From the NCBI GenBank assembly GCA_018806915.1, contig JAGKQI010000008.1:124001-188000 (forward strand): DNA of 64,000 nucleotides, read 5' to 3'. This DNA is from Phytophthora colocasiae. Lineage: Eukaryota > Oomycota > Peronosporomycetes > Peronosporales > Peronosporaceae. The translations under genes and the position numbers were made by a program. Position 1 is the first letter of the stretch. Every line of letters starts with the position of its first letter. A model generated the notes under the pieces. That model ran no database searches, was not told the DNA's origin, and was given only the letters and a program-made list of their open reading frames with translations. This document shows, one piece after another, positions 1 to 9,200 of this stretch.

Positions 1-297
1 ATCCGAGGATCTTGGATCTGGATCTCTGGATCTGGATCGTGGGGATCCGGCTTCAGGATCCGAGGATCTTGGATCTGGATCTCTGGATCTGGATCTTGGA
101 GATCCGACTTCAGGATCCGAGGATCTCGGATCTTGGGGATCCGGCTTCGGGAGCCGAGGATCTTGGATCCGGATCTCAGGATCTGGATCTTGGACATCCG
201 ACTTCAGGATCCGAGGATCTCGGATCTTGGGGATCCGGCTTCGGGAGCCGAGGATCTTGGATCTGGATCTCGACGTCCGGATCCGAGGATCTTGGGT
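1..297. repeat. GATC-rich minisatellite inside the A LTR
   Basis: Imperfect tandem units contain GGATCC, GATCTTGGATCTGGATCT and related words. The same array is at 19545-19835 in the other LTR with different unit spacing. It keeps open reading frames in several phases, but these translate to low-complexity peptide, so I do not call them genes. Confidence 0.85.
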
Positions 298-534
298 CTG
301 AAGGATCCGCACTTAGGACCGCTAGATCCGCACTCAGTGCCGTGGGATCCGCACTTAGGACTGTGGGATCCGAACTTAGGTCAGCCAGGCCAAGTGGATC
401 CTAACTTAGGTCCGCCCTAGAGTAGGTACCCAGTTCCAGGGATCTGTCCTTATCGTAGCACCACTGTCGCACGTCACCCATCATCGTGGTCGTTCTGCGT
501 CCTGTCCGGCTTGATTTGAATCCACTTCACCACA
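1..534 (-). repeat. Element A 3' LTR (partial)
   Basis: The stretch matches 19526-20059 base for base over most of its length, including the same terminal CACCACA at 528-534. That identifies it as the second LTR of A. The outer end, and so the flanking duplication, lies left of base 1. The two copies differ by small indels and by the copy number of the internal GATC repeats. Confidence 0.9.
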
Positions 535-548
535 ATCGCCCCTGGGAC
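535..548 (-). other. Candidate polypurine tract of A
   Basis: On the minus strand the bases just before the 3' LTR read AGGGGCGAT, a short purine run in the position where plus-strand DNA synthesis starts. It is short and imperfect, so the call rests mainly on position. Confidence 0.5.
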
Positions 549-635
549 GAGGTTGTTGCCGCACAACGGCATCACGTCGTTCCCATACAAAATTCCAATT
601 TGGCTCGTCATTCCTCAAATCGCGACCTCTGCAAA

Positions 636-3600
636 ATGGATCGGCCTGCCGACGACTGTTCCTCCGCGTACACCACCGTGTTCTTCGGTCAGGATCGCTC
701 TGCGTCTCAACCTCCATGTCCCCATTGTGACCACGCTCCTTCCGATCCCGCTGTAGCCGCGACTCCAACGGTCCCGGATCTGGATCCTGTGTATGCTGCC
801 GTTACTTCCCTCCAGTCTCTCTCCGATGGATACGCTGAGATGCAGGCCAGCTACCAACAAGTGCTCCGGGATCTCACTTCGGCGCGGCGACACAATGAAA
901 GAACTCCATGGTCTGTTGCAGCCTCGTCTGGACCTTGCTCAAGCGTTCATTGACTTCGCGCAGCGTCGGTATAATGTTTCTCAAGCTGCTCTCCGGCTGG
1001 CGAAGCAAAAGGAAGCGGAAGCGGTGCAAGATCTGGATCGGCTCAAGGATCACTTGCGTGAGCTCGACGTCCTCAAGGCCCAATACTCGGATCTAGAGGT
1101 CTCTTCAGCAGAAGCCTATGCTGTCTTACAGGACTATGCAGTCGGACTCGAGCGGCAGATTGCTGGGGAAGACGTCTCGGCGGAGGATCCATCCGTGGTA
1201 CGGTTGGCTCAAGAACTTGAGCATCAGCGTGAAGAATCTTCGGAACTGTTAGAGCGTTCAACGGAATTGGAGGAGAAGTTGAAAGACGCGGAGACCGCGC
1301 GAGATGCGGCCTTACTCGAGCAAAATCGCACCAGTGTCCAGCTCGCGGAGTCAGCTATCCGTTGCGACCAACAAGCACGCAAGATTGAAGATCTTCGGGC
1401 CCACCGTGACCAGCTACGTGAATCGCTCAAGCAGCTCCCCAATCAAAATCTCGTCAAGACTGTCGAGTCGCTCAAACTGGATCTTCATGTTCGGAACGAG
1501 AGGGTCAATGAGCTGGAGAGTCTTCTCGCCAAATCAGAACGTCGACGTGGGGAACTCCATCGGGTTCATACGCATACTGTCCAGAAACTCGACCGGGCCA
1601 GCGAAAACCTGGCGCGTCTGACGCAAGAGAACCTCAACGCCCGTGAAGAGATCGAGCATCAACAGAGGCGGTCTGAGAATAACGTATCCAAGCGTCAGAG
1701 CGCCGAGAAGAGTCTCCAGAGGGCCGAAGATGATCTGCCGAAAGTAAAACGTCAACGCGATCGGGCGGACCAAGCCAGAGAGAAGGCCGAACGTGAGCTC
1801 GATCGGATCCGGAACCAGTCGTCAGAACAGAGGAAGATACGTGCGGATCTGGATCGGATCCGCCTCGAGCGCGACGAGGCTGCCCGGGCGTCCACAGCAG
1901 CGATGCAAGAGCTGGACAAGGCCACGCAGAAGATCTCCACAATAACCCTCGAACGCGATCAGGCCAGGCAGATCTTCGCCGGGAAGGATCAAGTTATTCG
2001 GCACCAAGGGATGGAGATCCAGCGCTTGAAGAGTGAATCGGAGCAGCTGGCTGCGTCGTTGGCACGGGCAGTGACCAGCGAAGAAGACCTCAAGCGTCTT
2101 CGCCACGACCATCAAGGTCTCAAAACGAAGTATGACGCGCTCGAGCAGGAACACCTAGCCCTGGAAGAAGAGCATCGCAGTGTAATTGACGAGCGTACGT
2201 CGGCCCTTCGTAATTTGGCCTCGATCGCCTCTATGGCCATGCGCAGTTCCTCGAATGCCCCAAGCGCGCAGTCTGAGTCTTCTACTTCCCAAGAAGGTTC
2301 TTCCGCCAAGCGTCGTCGACGCGAAACTCCTGTCCCAACAGAAGAGCCGTCGCACAAGATATCGCGTCAGGCTGATCCCGCAGATCCTTCTGCCGCGGTG
2401 TCCAAGCCTGCGCCTGTTCCCGTTTCCAAAACAGCAGGTGATGCGACTGACAATCCGGATCTCGACTTCGGGGACGCGGCGCAAGAGCGACCGGGGGAGG
2501 ATCAAGACTCGGCGGGTCCCAAGCGTGTTCCATCTCCGGACAAGTCTGCTGAGGCACCCCTGCCGAGTGCACCCTCAGAGATCCCGGATCCGACAGCTCC
2601 CGCGAAGCCTTCCGCTACCGCTGCCAAGCCCCCTAAGGGATCACAGGGCTCCGGTGAGGGAGGTCCAGCTGGATCCGGTGCGGGAGACGACCCAGGATCC
2701 GGCTCGGGCAGCGAGTCGGGGGAATTTGATGAAGAACAGTTGAAGGCCGTCATGTCGCGCTCTCGGTCGGAACTGCGTCGGCGTCCGTCGGGGTACGGGT
2801 CTGCGTCTGCTCCCATTGAGATCCGAGACGCCCCCACTACCCAATCCAGTGTTGCCTCCAGCCCTTCACATTCTGCGTCCCCCGAGGTTCACCAGACGGA
2901 TTCTCTCGAAAACACTGTTGGGCTTCAGTTCGAGGCGTACGGCCCACTAGAAGAGTTTGTTCCAGCTGTTCGGGATCCACGCGAGATGTCTCCCGAAGAG
3001 GTGGCCCCTTGGATCGCAGACCAAGTCAGCCTTCTGAGTCTGCAAACACTCTCTGCCGGTGGCCTGACCGCTTGTTATCCCCAGGGTGGCTGTTTCCCCT
3101 TCGTGTCCGTCGTGGTGCTATGGATCCGTCCAGCTACGCTCCAGATCTAATCTCCAAGGCGCAAATTACCGAGTTGTACGCGACGGAGCCATGGAAGGGT
3201 CTGGGGACCCAGTCCCCGCCTCCTTATACCTTTCAAGCTGACTTGTCGCCCCATCTCGCGGAGATCCTAAGCTGGTATGACGCGTTTGAGGCTGCCAACC
3301 TGCAAGCGATCTGGGAATGCACGCACTCGTTCCCCATCTCTCTGGAGCTTCGGAAGATGGACAATTGGTTCTAGCTTCTATCGTCGCCGAAAGAATCGCG
3401 GATTCCATGCCCGGAGCAACTACCGCAAGCTTCAGAGCAAGATCTTCGAGAGGATGCGCCTGACCGGGTGTTGCGACTTGGATCTGTGGTTAGATCCACA
3501 CTTCGTCCACTTCCCCTTACCGACGGAAGACGTCACTTGGTATCCTGGGGCTGAGGCTGTCGACGCCGGAGCGGATCCTCCACGGAGCCTCTTAGCCGCC

Positions 3601-3750
3601 CTCGAAGATTGTGATCGCCAAGGTCCTTGGCGTACCCACCACCGGTCTGGATCCTCTCACCCCAGCCTTGGCACTAGCCGACTCTCCATGAAGTTCGTCC
3701 GGTTGCTGCCTGATTTTGATGCTGATGCCGCCAGGGCCAGAACTTTGTAA
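636..3750 (+). pseudogene. Opposite-strand accessory ORF of A: coiled coil plus C-terminal conserved domain
   Basis: This gene runs against gag-pol. A likely ATG is at 636, 102 bp inside the 3' LTR. The frame shifts near 900 into a long frame (793-3150), again near 3050 (3009-3374) and near 3360 (3277-3750). Roughly 400 residues of heptad-rich, Glu/Arg/Leu-rich coiled coil come first. A basic KRRRR patch near base 2310 follows, then a Ser/Pro/Gly-rich stretch. Last is a globular domain with motifs such as YDAFE, LQAIWE.TH, LDPHFVHFP and WYPG. The same C-terminal domain is in element G (46390-47160). I know no function. Coiled-coil similarity to SMC or myosin proteins is compositional only. 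Confidence 0.75.
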
Positions 3751-3840
3751 GCAGCATTGCGTAACTCCTAATATTTTCTTGTCCGTCTTCTGTCTCCTTC
3801 ACCTGGTATCCATGTCCTCCATCTTCAGTTTTGCTAAGAT

Positions 3841-4215
3841 GTATTTCGAGATCCAGTATCCAAAACTGGGGATCCAGCCTTTGGATCTACAAATCCGACT
3901 CAGAGCTCTGAGGATCCAGCCTCGGGATCCGGAGATCCGACTTCCAAAATGGATCCACTTCGAAGATCCGGGGATCCGGCCTCGGGATCCGGAGATCCAA
4001 CTTTCAAAATCGAGGATCCGAGGATCCGGCCTCGGGATCCAGAGATCCAACTTCCAAACTCGAGGATCCGGCCTCGGGATCCGGAGATCCAACTTCCAAA
4101 CTCGAGGATCCGGCCTCGGGATCCGGAGATCCAACTTCCAGAATGGATCCGCTTCGAGGATCCAGGGATCCGGCCTCGGGATCCGAAGATCCAACTTCCG
4201 AGACATATCCCCTTA
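3841..4215. repeat. Second GATC minisatellite, between the convergent ends of A genes
   Basis: Units of about 36-40 bp built on GATCCGGCCTCGGGATCC and GGAGATCCAACTTCCAAA repeat at least five times. The array separates the end of the plus-strand ORF from the end of pol. It stays open in several frames on both strands, as expected for such a repeat. The flanking stretches 3751-3840 and 4216-4429 show nothing codable. Confidence 0.85.
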
Positions 4216-4429
4216 TGAGCCCCGAGGATCCAGGTAGAAAATTCGTCCCAAACTCGAGCTCTAGACGGGATCCGAGCGTAGGTTCTGATCCTGCTTTCCA
4301 GCCCTCTCCAGAAATCGGTCTTCTTTTCTTCATAAACAAACATACATCGCGTCCACTCGCAGTAAACTGCCAGTCTTCTCTTCTCCACACTGACGAGCGC
4401 CCTCACCAGTGCAGATCTACCCCCGTCGC

Positions 4430-5725
4430 CTACTCTTCTTCGTGCGACTGCATCGCTTGGAACCGGTTCTTTTTGCTTCGTTCTTGGAGGAATTCATGCA
4501 GTAATGCACCGCAGTTCATATCCGCTTCGTCCACCCAAGTGGGATTCTCATATCCCTTCCAGAAAACTTGGAACTCTCGTCGGATCCGGCCGTATCGGGT
4601 GGGTCGTCCTGTCCGGACGTCCGTGATCCTCTCGACTTCGAACTCATCGTCCTCCAGATCACGATCCCAGCTGTCCTCCGGTAGCAAGGCTTCGTCGAAG
4701 TCTATACGATCCGTCTCGTCCACCATCAACTGGATCTTCGGTCGATCTGGAAATGTCCTGACTGGCTTCAACTTGGAGATGTGCACCACCGGAAACAAAT
4801 GATAGTCTGTACCGGCGATCTCCAATCGAACCGTGTACTCGTTCGTCATTTCAGCCACACGGAACGGTCCATGCCACAGGTGAGCCAGTTTCTTGGCGTA
4901 TCCCTCCTTCACTCTGTCTAAGAACAGCCACACTTGGGATCCGGCCTCGATGGGGTGTTGCGTCGCCGTCTCGTTCTGCCGGTCGGCACGATCCGAGATC
5001 GCCTGCTTCAGGCGGTCATTCACCTCAGCCCTGGCCAGTTGGTAGTGTCGCTGGATCTTATACCTCGAGCGTCGTGGATCTGTATCTCGACGTCCGGTAT
5101 TCCCCACGGAGAGCGTTGCTTTCAGAGTCGTCTTTGGATCCCAACCGTGTGCGAGGTAGAACGGCGTGTCGCCCCTAGTCCGGTCTTGTGCAGTGTTCAA
5201 GGCAAATGTCAAGCGTTCGGCATACTCGTCCCAATCTCTCTGGTCGGGATCCTGAACATACATCTTGATTGCTCGAGTAATCGTCTGCACCATCCGTTCA
5301 GCCGTGCCGTTCGACTGTGGCCAATACGCCATAGTGGCTCTCTGGCGCTGGCCTAGGATCCGGTTGAAAGCACGAAAGAAGTCGGACATGAACCCGGGTT
5401 CTCGGTCGTGCCGGATCACCTGGCTGGCGCCGAAACGACGAAACACACAGATCTCATAGGACTCCGCCACCGCTTGTGCCGTTCGCAAGTTATTGGCATT
5501 GACGATCACATAACCAGTGAAGAGATCCACCCATACCAAGAGTTCAGTGTTTCCTTTCTCGGATCTTGGTAGCGAGGGTATGTGATCCATGGTGATCACT
5601 TGGAACGGGTAGGTGGCTTGAATGTTGCCTGGCGATACACCACGAATGGTGGGTCGCCCCTTGCCTGTCTCACATCCACGCATTCTCCCACAAACCGCTG
5701 TACAGATTTGAAAAGTCCTCTCCAT
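4430..5725 (-). CDS. Element A integrase core and chromodomain
   Basis: Inserts element DNA into the genome; the chromodomain probably steers integration to marked chromatin. The catalytic triad is visible: Asp in TMDHIPSLP, Asp in RHDREPGF and Glu in NGTAERM, with 35 residues between the last two. A GPY/F-like module follows (HLWHGPFRV, FPVVHISKLKPV). The C-terminal chromodomain (about residues 365-415) carries EFEVERI, VFWKGYENPTWV and a final acidic tail. The zinc-binding N-terminus is in another frame just upstream, so the protein is broken there. Confidence is high for identity, low for activity. Confidence 0.88.
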   Translation of the reverse strand: MERTFQICTAVCGRMRGCETGKGRPTIRGVSPGNIQATYPFQVITMDHIPSLPRSEKGNTELLVWVDLFTGYVIVNANNLRTAQAVAESYEICVFRRFGASQVIRHDREPGFMSDFFRAFNRILGQRQRATMAYWPQSNGTAERMVQTITRAIKMYVQDPDQRDWDEYAERLTFALNTAQDRTRGDTPFYLAHGWDPKTTLKATLSVGNTGRRDTDPRRSRYKIQRHYQLARAEVNDRLKQAISDRADRQNETATQHPIEAGSQVWLFLDRVKEGYAKKLAHLWHGPFRVAEMTNEYTVRLEIAGTDYHLFPVVHISKLKPVRTFPDRPKIQLMVDETDRIDFDEALLPEDSWDRDLEDDEFEVERITDVRTGRPTRYGRIRREFQVFWKGYENPTWVDEADMNCGALLHEFLQERSKKNRFQAMQSHEEE

Positions 5726-6214
5726 TAGAAGTGATCCTTGATCCTCTGATACGTACGGCCGATCCCTTGATGTCCTCCTTCTAGACTGTTGTGATAGTGG
5801 TGCAACAAGTCGGCCTGAAGCGTCTCAGGTATAACCAGTCGTAACAACCCATCTCGATCGGCTTCGGCCCTTCGCGAAGGTGCACAATAGAACAACAATT
5901 CATCTTCGTCCAACTCGAAATTGTCTGCTAGCAGACGGCACGTCTTGGCTTCGGCCGCAGTCAGATCCGTCAGCTGTCCCCGCAGGAACGACTTCAGGTT
6001 GGAGATCCATGTTTCTTCGTCCTGTGCTTGTCGGATCCGGTCGGTCCTCAGCCGTTGCACGGACTCCTCGTCGAGTACTCGGGGTCGCCCCTCTCTAGCT
6101 TGTCTTCGAGTAGCAACTACACTGATCCGTGGTGTCGGATCCTCGGATCCCGATGTCAGAATCTCATCCAGCCGATTCAGAGTGACAAGATCGTCGCGAC
6201 CCGCCCCTTGGTCG
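5726..6214 (-). pseudogene. Element A pol: RNase H to integrase linker and zinc-finger half, distal to B
   Basis: This part carries the spacer region after RNase H and the first half of the integrase HHCC finger (HHYHNSLEGGHQG). It ends with a frameshift against the core at 5725. Upstream it is continuous with 13861-15434: with B and one ATTGT removed, the frame runs on without a break, which proves the two pieces were one gene before B arrived. Confidence 0.85.
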
Positions 6215-6219
6215 ATTGT
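6215..6219. repeat. Target-site duplication of B, left copy (ATTGT)
   Basis: Five bases before the B LTR, identical to 13861-13865. Confidence 0.95.
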
Positions 6220-6527
6220 TGTAACGGGGTAAGAGTTACCGTCACTAGCGTACACTGTAGATAAGAGGAAGCTCGTAATAATAAGCTCAAGTCTTGTCTT
6301 TAGGGTAAAATCAACTCTGTTTATGTATTGGACGAGGCCGGAGGGCCCCCTTGCCCTTGTGAACCACTCAAATCTAAGTCTGTACCTGATTGGATGAAAT
6401 GGGTCTGGCTCCCCACTTTCAACCAATCAGAACATGACAGCAGGTCACACGCTAGCCGTGTGACTGCACCTACTTTAGTATATGTATCTATGTAGCTTCT
6501 ACCTACTTATGTAAATGGCCCTTTACA
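6220..6527 (-). repeat. Element B 3' LTR
   Basis: In sense orientation it starts TGTAAAGGGCC and ends CCCCGTTACA. It matches 13552-13860 almost completely. Confidence 0.95.
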
Positions 6528-6541
6528 TCACCCTCCTCTCT
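6528..6541 (-). other. Polypurine tract of B
   Basis: On the minus strand AGAGAGGAGGGTGA abuts the 3' LTR, a clear plus-strand primer site. Confidence 0.8.
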
Positions 6542-6647
6542 AAGTTGCGCTTAAGTAACTTAAGCGCGGACAGAACTCTCGAGAACACACTCTTAAAAAA
6601 CGGCGACAGGTCCGACGACAACACTTGGCAGCGAGCGCCGAGCGACG

Positions 6648-7748
6648 ATGGCGATGGCGAACCCAAGTGACAGAGACGCCGGGCGGCCGACGCTGAATCC
6701 GGCGCCGACGCTCGTGGCGGCGCCACACGCGATGGACCACGAACTCAAACCCTGGGAACCTGAATCACTCGACTCGATGAAGCAGTACTTCACACGGTAC
6801 CGCGCAGCGAAGAACAAGGGTACCAGCCACTCTTACTCGCACGACGCTCTCCAGCGTTCGTGGTGCGCCTTTATTCGTCGCTGGAACGCGACTCGACGCG
6901 AAGGGCGTCCGTTCGCGTCGTGGCTCGGAGCACGGGAGGAGCGTCGAGGCGAACACTCCATGGCGGACCTTCGGGAGCGCATCTGCGGCATGGCAGAGCG
7001 CGAGTGGCGCCTCTGCTACGTTCATCTGGTCGAAGGCTGCGAGAACTGCGAAACGACTCGCGATCGGCCGACGCGGGACGAATGGGAGAACCAGGTGCGA
7101 ACCTGGCCTCTTTCGGAAGACGAGCGGCGCTGGATCGGACGCTTCGAGCGTTCGCGCTCGGAGCTGCAGCAAGCGCGCCTACGTCGTGGACGTGAGCGCT
7201 CTCGGAGACGTAATCGTCATGACAGTCGCGGCCGAAGTCGCCGCGACCCTTCGCCGAAGTTTCATCGCAGCCGCAGTCGTGATCGAGGACGGCCTTCGGC
7301 TGGGGAACGCGGCTCTCCATCACGTCGTCGTTCGCCTTCGCCAGCGCGAGTGTGGACTCATACTCGCGCACAACATCCGGAATATCCTGCAGCAGGCGCC
7401 TACGCGGCTCCCACGTATCCTCCGCTGGCGAATATCCCAGCCAGCGGACGCGATAGTGCTTTTCGGGAGTACGCGCGTGGTTTCTCTTCGTCTTCGACGG
7501 CGTGGCCCTATCGCGAGGAACTTCCTCGCGACTCCGGCGGACATCATGATCTACGATACGCTCAACAATCCAGCGCCGGTCTCCAGCCGCGTCAATCAGC
7601 GGGGGCGGACCATCCCGACGGTAGGGCGGAACATTGGGGCGCGACCCTTCGACTCGAACAGTCGCCGGTTTCGTCGGTTTCGTCGGCGTTGTCGCCTCAG
7701 CAGCTACCTGCGCGCTCCGAGATCCTGCTGCGTCTGTGCAGCGGGTGA
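6648..7748 (+). CDS. Opposite-strand ORF of B, part 1: globular domain and Arg/Ser-rich region
   Basis: An ATG 121 bp inside the 3' LTR opens a 366-residue frame. Residues about 30-185 look globular: Trp, Arg and Glu rich, with Cys residues in CENCETT. They are followed by RS/SR dipeptides (about 185-235) and a Pro/Ala/Ser tail. The first 180 codons lie over sequence with no other coding role. The rest overlaps the chromodomain on the minus strand. The coiled-coil second half continues in another frame at 7634-8083, so the intact protein was probably longer. No known family recognised. An RNA-binding role for the RS-like part is only a guess. Confidence 0.6.
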   Translation: MAMANPSDRDAGRPTLNPAPTLVAAPHAMDHELKPWEPESLDSMKQYFTRYRAAKNKGTSHSYSHDALQRSWCAFIRRWNATRREGRPFASWLGAREERRGEHSMADLRERICGMAEREWRLCYVHLVEGCENCETTRDRPTRDEWENQVRTWPLSEDERRWIGRFERSRSELQQARLRRGRERSRRRNRHDSRGRSRRDPSPKFHRSRSRDRGRPSAGERGSPSRRRSPSPARVWTHTRAQHPEYPAAGAYAAPTYPPLANIPASGRDSAFREYARGFSSSSTAWPYREELPRDSGGHHDLRYAQQSSAGLQPRQSAGADHPDGRAEHWGATLRLEQSPVSSVSSALSPQQLPARSEILLRLCSG

Positions 7749-7839
7749 CGATTGAGCAGTACCGGTTAATGATGGCCGAGGCGGAGCAGGCCCGGAACGA
7801 TGCGCTGGACGCGCAGGATCTTGCGGAGAGCGCTCGCAC
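6871..7839 (-). CDS. Element B chromodomain frame
   Basis: Only about 7345-7578 is convincing: [11 protein letters not shown], then [18 protein letters not shown] and a helix [10 protein letters not shown], which is a full chromodomain. The frame differs from the integrase frame that ends at 7704, so either a frameshift separates them or the copy is damaged. The rest of this open frame mirrors the plus-strand ORF and is not claimed. Confidence 0.75.
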   Translation of the reverse strand: MRALSARSCASSASFRACSASAIINRYCSIVTRCTDAAGSRSAQVAAEATTPTKPTKPATVRVEGSRPNVPPYRRDGPPPLIDAAGDRRWIVERIVDHDVRRSREEVPRDRATPSKTKRNHARTPEKHYRVRWLGYSPAEDTWEPRRRLLQDIPDVVREYESTLALAKANDDVMESRVPQPKAVLDHDCGCDETSAKGRGDFGRDCHDDYVSESAHVHDVGALAAAPSANARSVRSSAARLPKEARFAPGSPIRPASADRESFRSSRSLRPDERSRGATRALPCRRCAPEGPPWSVRLDAPPVLRATTRTDALRVESRSSDE

Positions 7840-8083
7840 TCAAGCGAGCGCGGCCGAGGTAGCGGCCGAAGCGTCTCAGCGTGATCGTCGCGCGCTGGTG
7901 GAGCGCCTCCGTCGACTGGAGAGGGCTGCGTTCGGGGCACCGCAGGCGGAACAGTCTGCGCGTAAGCGGCAGGGGCTTGGGCCAAGCCGGAGTCAGCGTC
8001 GGCGTCATGGAAGATCGGACTACGAGCCCGCCCGCGGCGCTGCGGACGGGAGTCGGGGACAACAGCAGGAAGATACGGCTTGA
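7634..8083 (+). CDS. Opposite-strand ORF of B, part 2: coiled coil
   Basis: After a short lead-in, residues about 40-115 form an Ala/Glu/Arg-rich heptad pattern ([19 protein letters not shown] and on), then a basic tail. It overlaps the integrase C-terminal tail on the minus strand. Placed after part 1, the order globular, RS-rich, coiled coil resembles the opposite-strand region of element E. A host or sense-strand role is not suggested. Confidence 0.5.
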   Translation: MGRDPSTRTVAGFVGFVGVVASAATCALRDPAASVQRVTIEQYRLMMAEAEQARNDALDAQDLAESARTQASAAEVAAEASQRDRRALVERLRRLERAAFGAPQAEQSARKRQGLGPSRSQRRRHGRSDYEPARGAADGSRGQQQEDTA

Positions 8084-8960
8084 GGCGCCCGACGTAGAAC
8101 GTCGGGTGGAGACGCATAGCAGTAGGTATGTCTAGCGTGTAGGCGTCCCCCAGCACTTTAATAACCTTGAATGGACCGATATATCTTGGCGCCAGCTTAT
8201 TCGCGCCAAGGTTCGTAATTGCTGTCGCTTGGATTCCGGTGGTCGACAGAAGGACTCGGTCACCCTTGTGGAAAACGCTCGTGTTCTTCCGGCCTCGCTG
8301 GTCTGCGTATTCCTTCTGCTTGTCTACCGCAGACTGCAGCGCATCACGCACGAATATCGTGATGGCTTGACGACGTAACATGAACTCCGATACCGCTGCG
8401 GAGTCGATCGGCGAAGCAACTTCGCGTGGGGCGAAGTTGGCCGCTGGTGACCCGGCAGGGTCAGATGCGGGCGCGGTGTCAGTTAATCTTCTAGCCTTCG
8501 AGCGCGTCCGGGATGCAATTCCGCATGCGGCTGTTGACGTAACCGGCAATTCCGCGCCCACCGGTACTGCTACCGGTGGAACCGACGCCACAGTGGTGTT
8601 GCGATTCCCTCGCGCCTCGGCTTCACTCGACACTAGTGCCGGGCGGGTCGGCACTGCATCCATTTCTCCCCCACCAAGAGTGGAGCGTGTGGAGTCGGGA
8701 GAAGTCCCGAATGCGAGCGTCGCTGGAACGCGCGGATGCCGCGCGTTGTTGATGAAGAACGGCGTCAAACCTGTCGACGCATGGACTGCGTTGTTGATAG
8801 CGAACTCGGCGAGCGGCAGGAACGTACTCCACGACGGGAACGACGTGGCGTAGCTTCGAAGGACGTCCTCAACGACTCGGTTGACGCGCTCCGTTTGTCC
8901 ATCCGTTTCAGGATGAGCTGCCGTCGACATCAACAAGCGCGTACCAAGCAGTTCGAACAA
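7704..8960 (-). CDS. Element B integrase, C-terminal half
   Basis: Starts near the catalytic Glu ([13 protein letters not shown]) and continues through [16 protein letters not shown], a long Ser/Pro/Ala insert, and the GPY/F module ([24 protein letters not shown]). It is in the same phase as the main pol frame. Only the stretch between two small indels (about 9178 and 9003) is out of phase. The tail past the GPY/F module overlaps the plus-strand coiled coil. Confidence 0.85.
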   Translation of the reverse strand: MFELLGTRLLMSTAAHPETDGQTERVNRVVEDVLRSYATSFPSWSTFLPLAEFAINNAVHASTGLTPFFINNARHPRVPATLAFGTSPDSTRSTLGGGEMDAVPTRPALVSSEAEARGNRNTTVASVPPVAVPVGAELPVTSTAACGIASRTRSKARRLTDTAPASDPAGSPAANFAPREVASPIDSAAVSEFMLRRQAITIFVRDALQSAVDKQKEYADQRGRKNTSVFHKGDRVLLSTTGIQATAITNLGANKLAPRYIGPFKVIKVLGDAYTLDIPTAMRLHPTFYVGRLKPYLPAVVPDSRPQRRGRARSPIFHDADADSGLAQAPAAYAQTVPPAVPRTQPSPVDGGAPPARDDHAETLRPLPRPRSLECERSPQDPARPAHRSGPAPPRPSLTGTAQSSPAAQTQQDLGARR

Positions 8961-9200
8961 TCGATCCCAGAAGGTCGATGTAAAGCGAGGGTCGCGGTCG
9001 AGACGATGGATTCCGGCAGGCCATGATGCCGGAACACGAGGTCAAGGAATAGGGACGCCGTCGTTTCAGCTGTCACTTGGGCCTCGACTGGAGCAAGACG
9101 GACCATCTTGCTAAAGCGATCGACGATGACAAGGGCGCCCGTGCGACCCTGATCGTCCGATGGAAGGCCGAAGACGGAAATCCATGCTAACGGATCGCCA
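8930..9200 (-). pseudogene. Element B integrase, out-of-phase central piece
   Basis: Contains [20 protein letters not shown] and [12 protein letters not shown], the stretch between catalytic Asp 1 and Asp 2. It is entered by a one-base insertion (near 9178) and left by a one-base deletion (near 9003) that falls on the codon of the second catalytic Asp. The two errors cancel, so the frame before and after is the same. Confidence 0.8.

Noticed and set aside
1..420. Ser/Gly/Asp/Leu-repeat protein genes in the LTR minisatellite
   Set aside because: Open frames occur in several phases and both strands and follow the GATC repeat; no unique protein sequence.
793..3150. Host SMC- or myosin-like coiled-coil gene
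   Set aside because: It lies wholly between the LTR and pol of A, has a counterpart at the same place in G, and resembles SMC or myosin only through heptad composition.
6523..6817. Promoter of the plus-strand ORF in B
   Set aside because: The position suggests an LTR-driven start, but I see no TATA or initiator motif I could defend.
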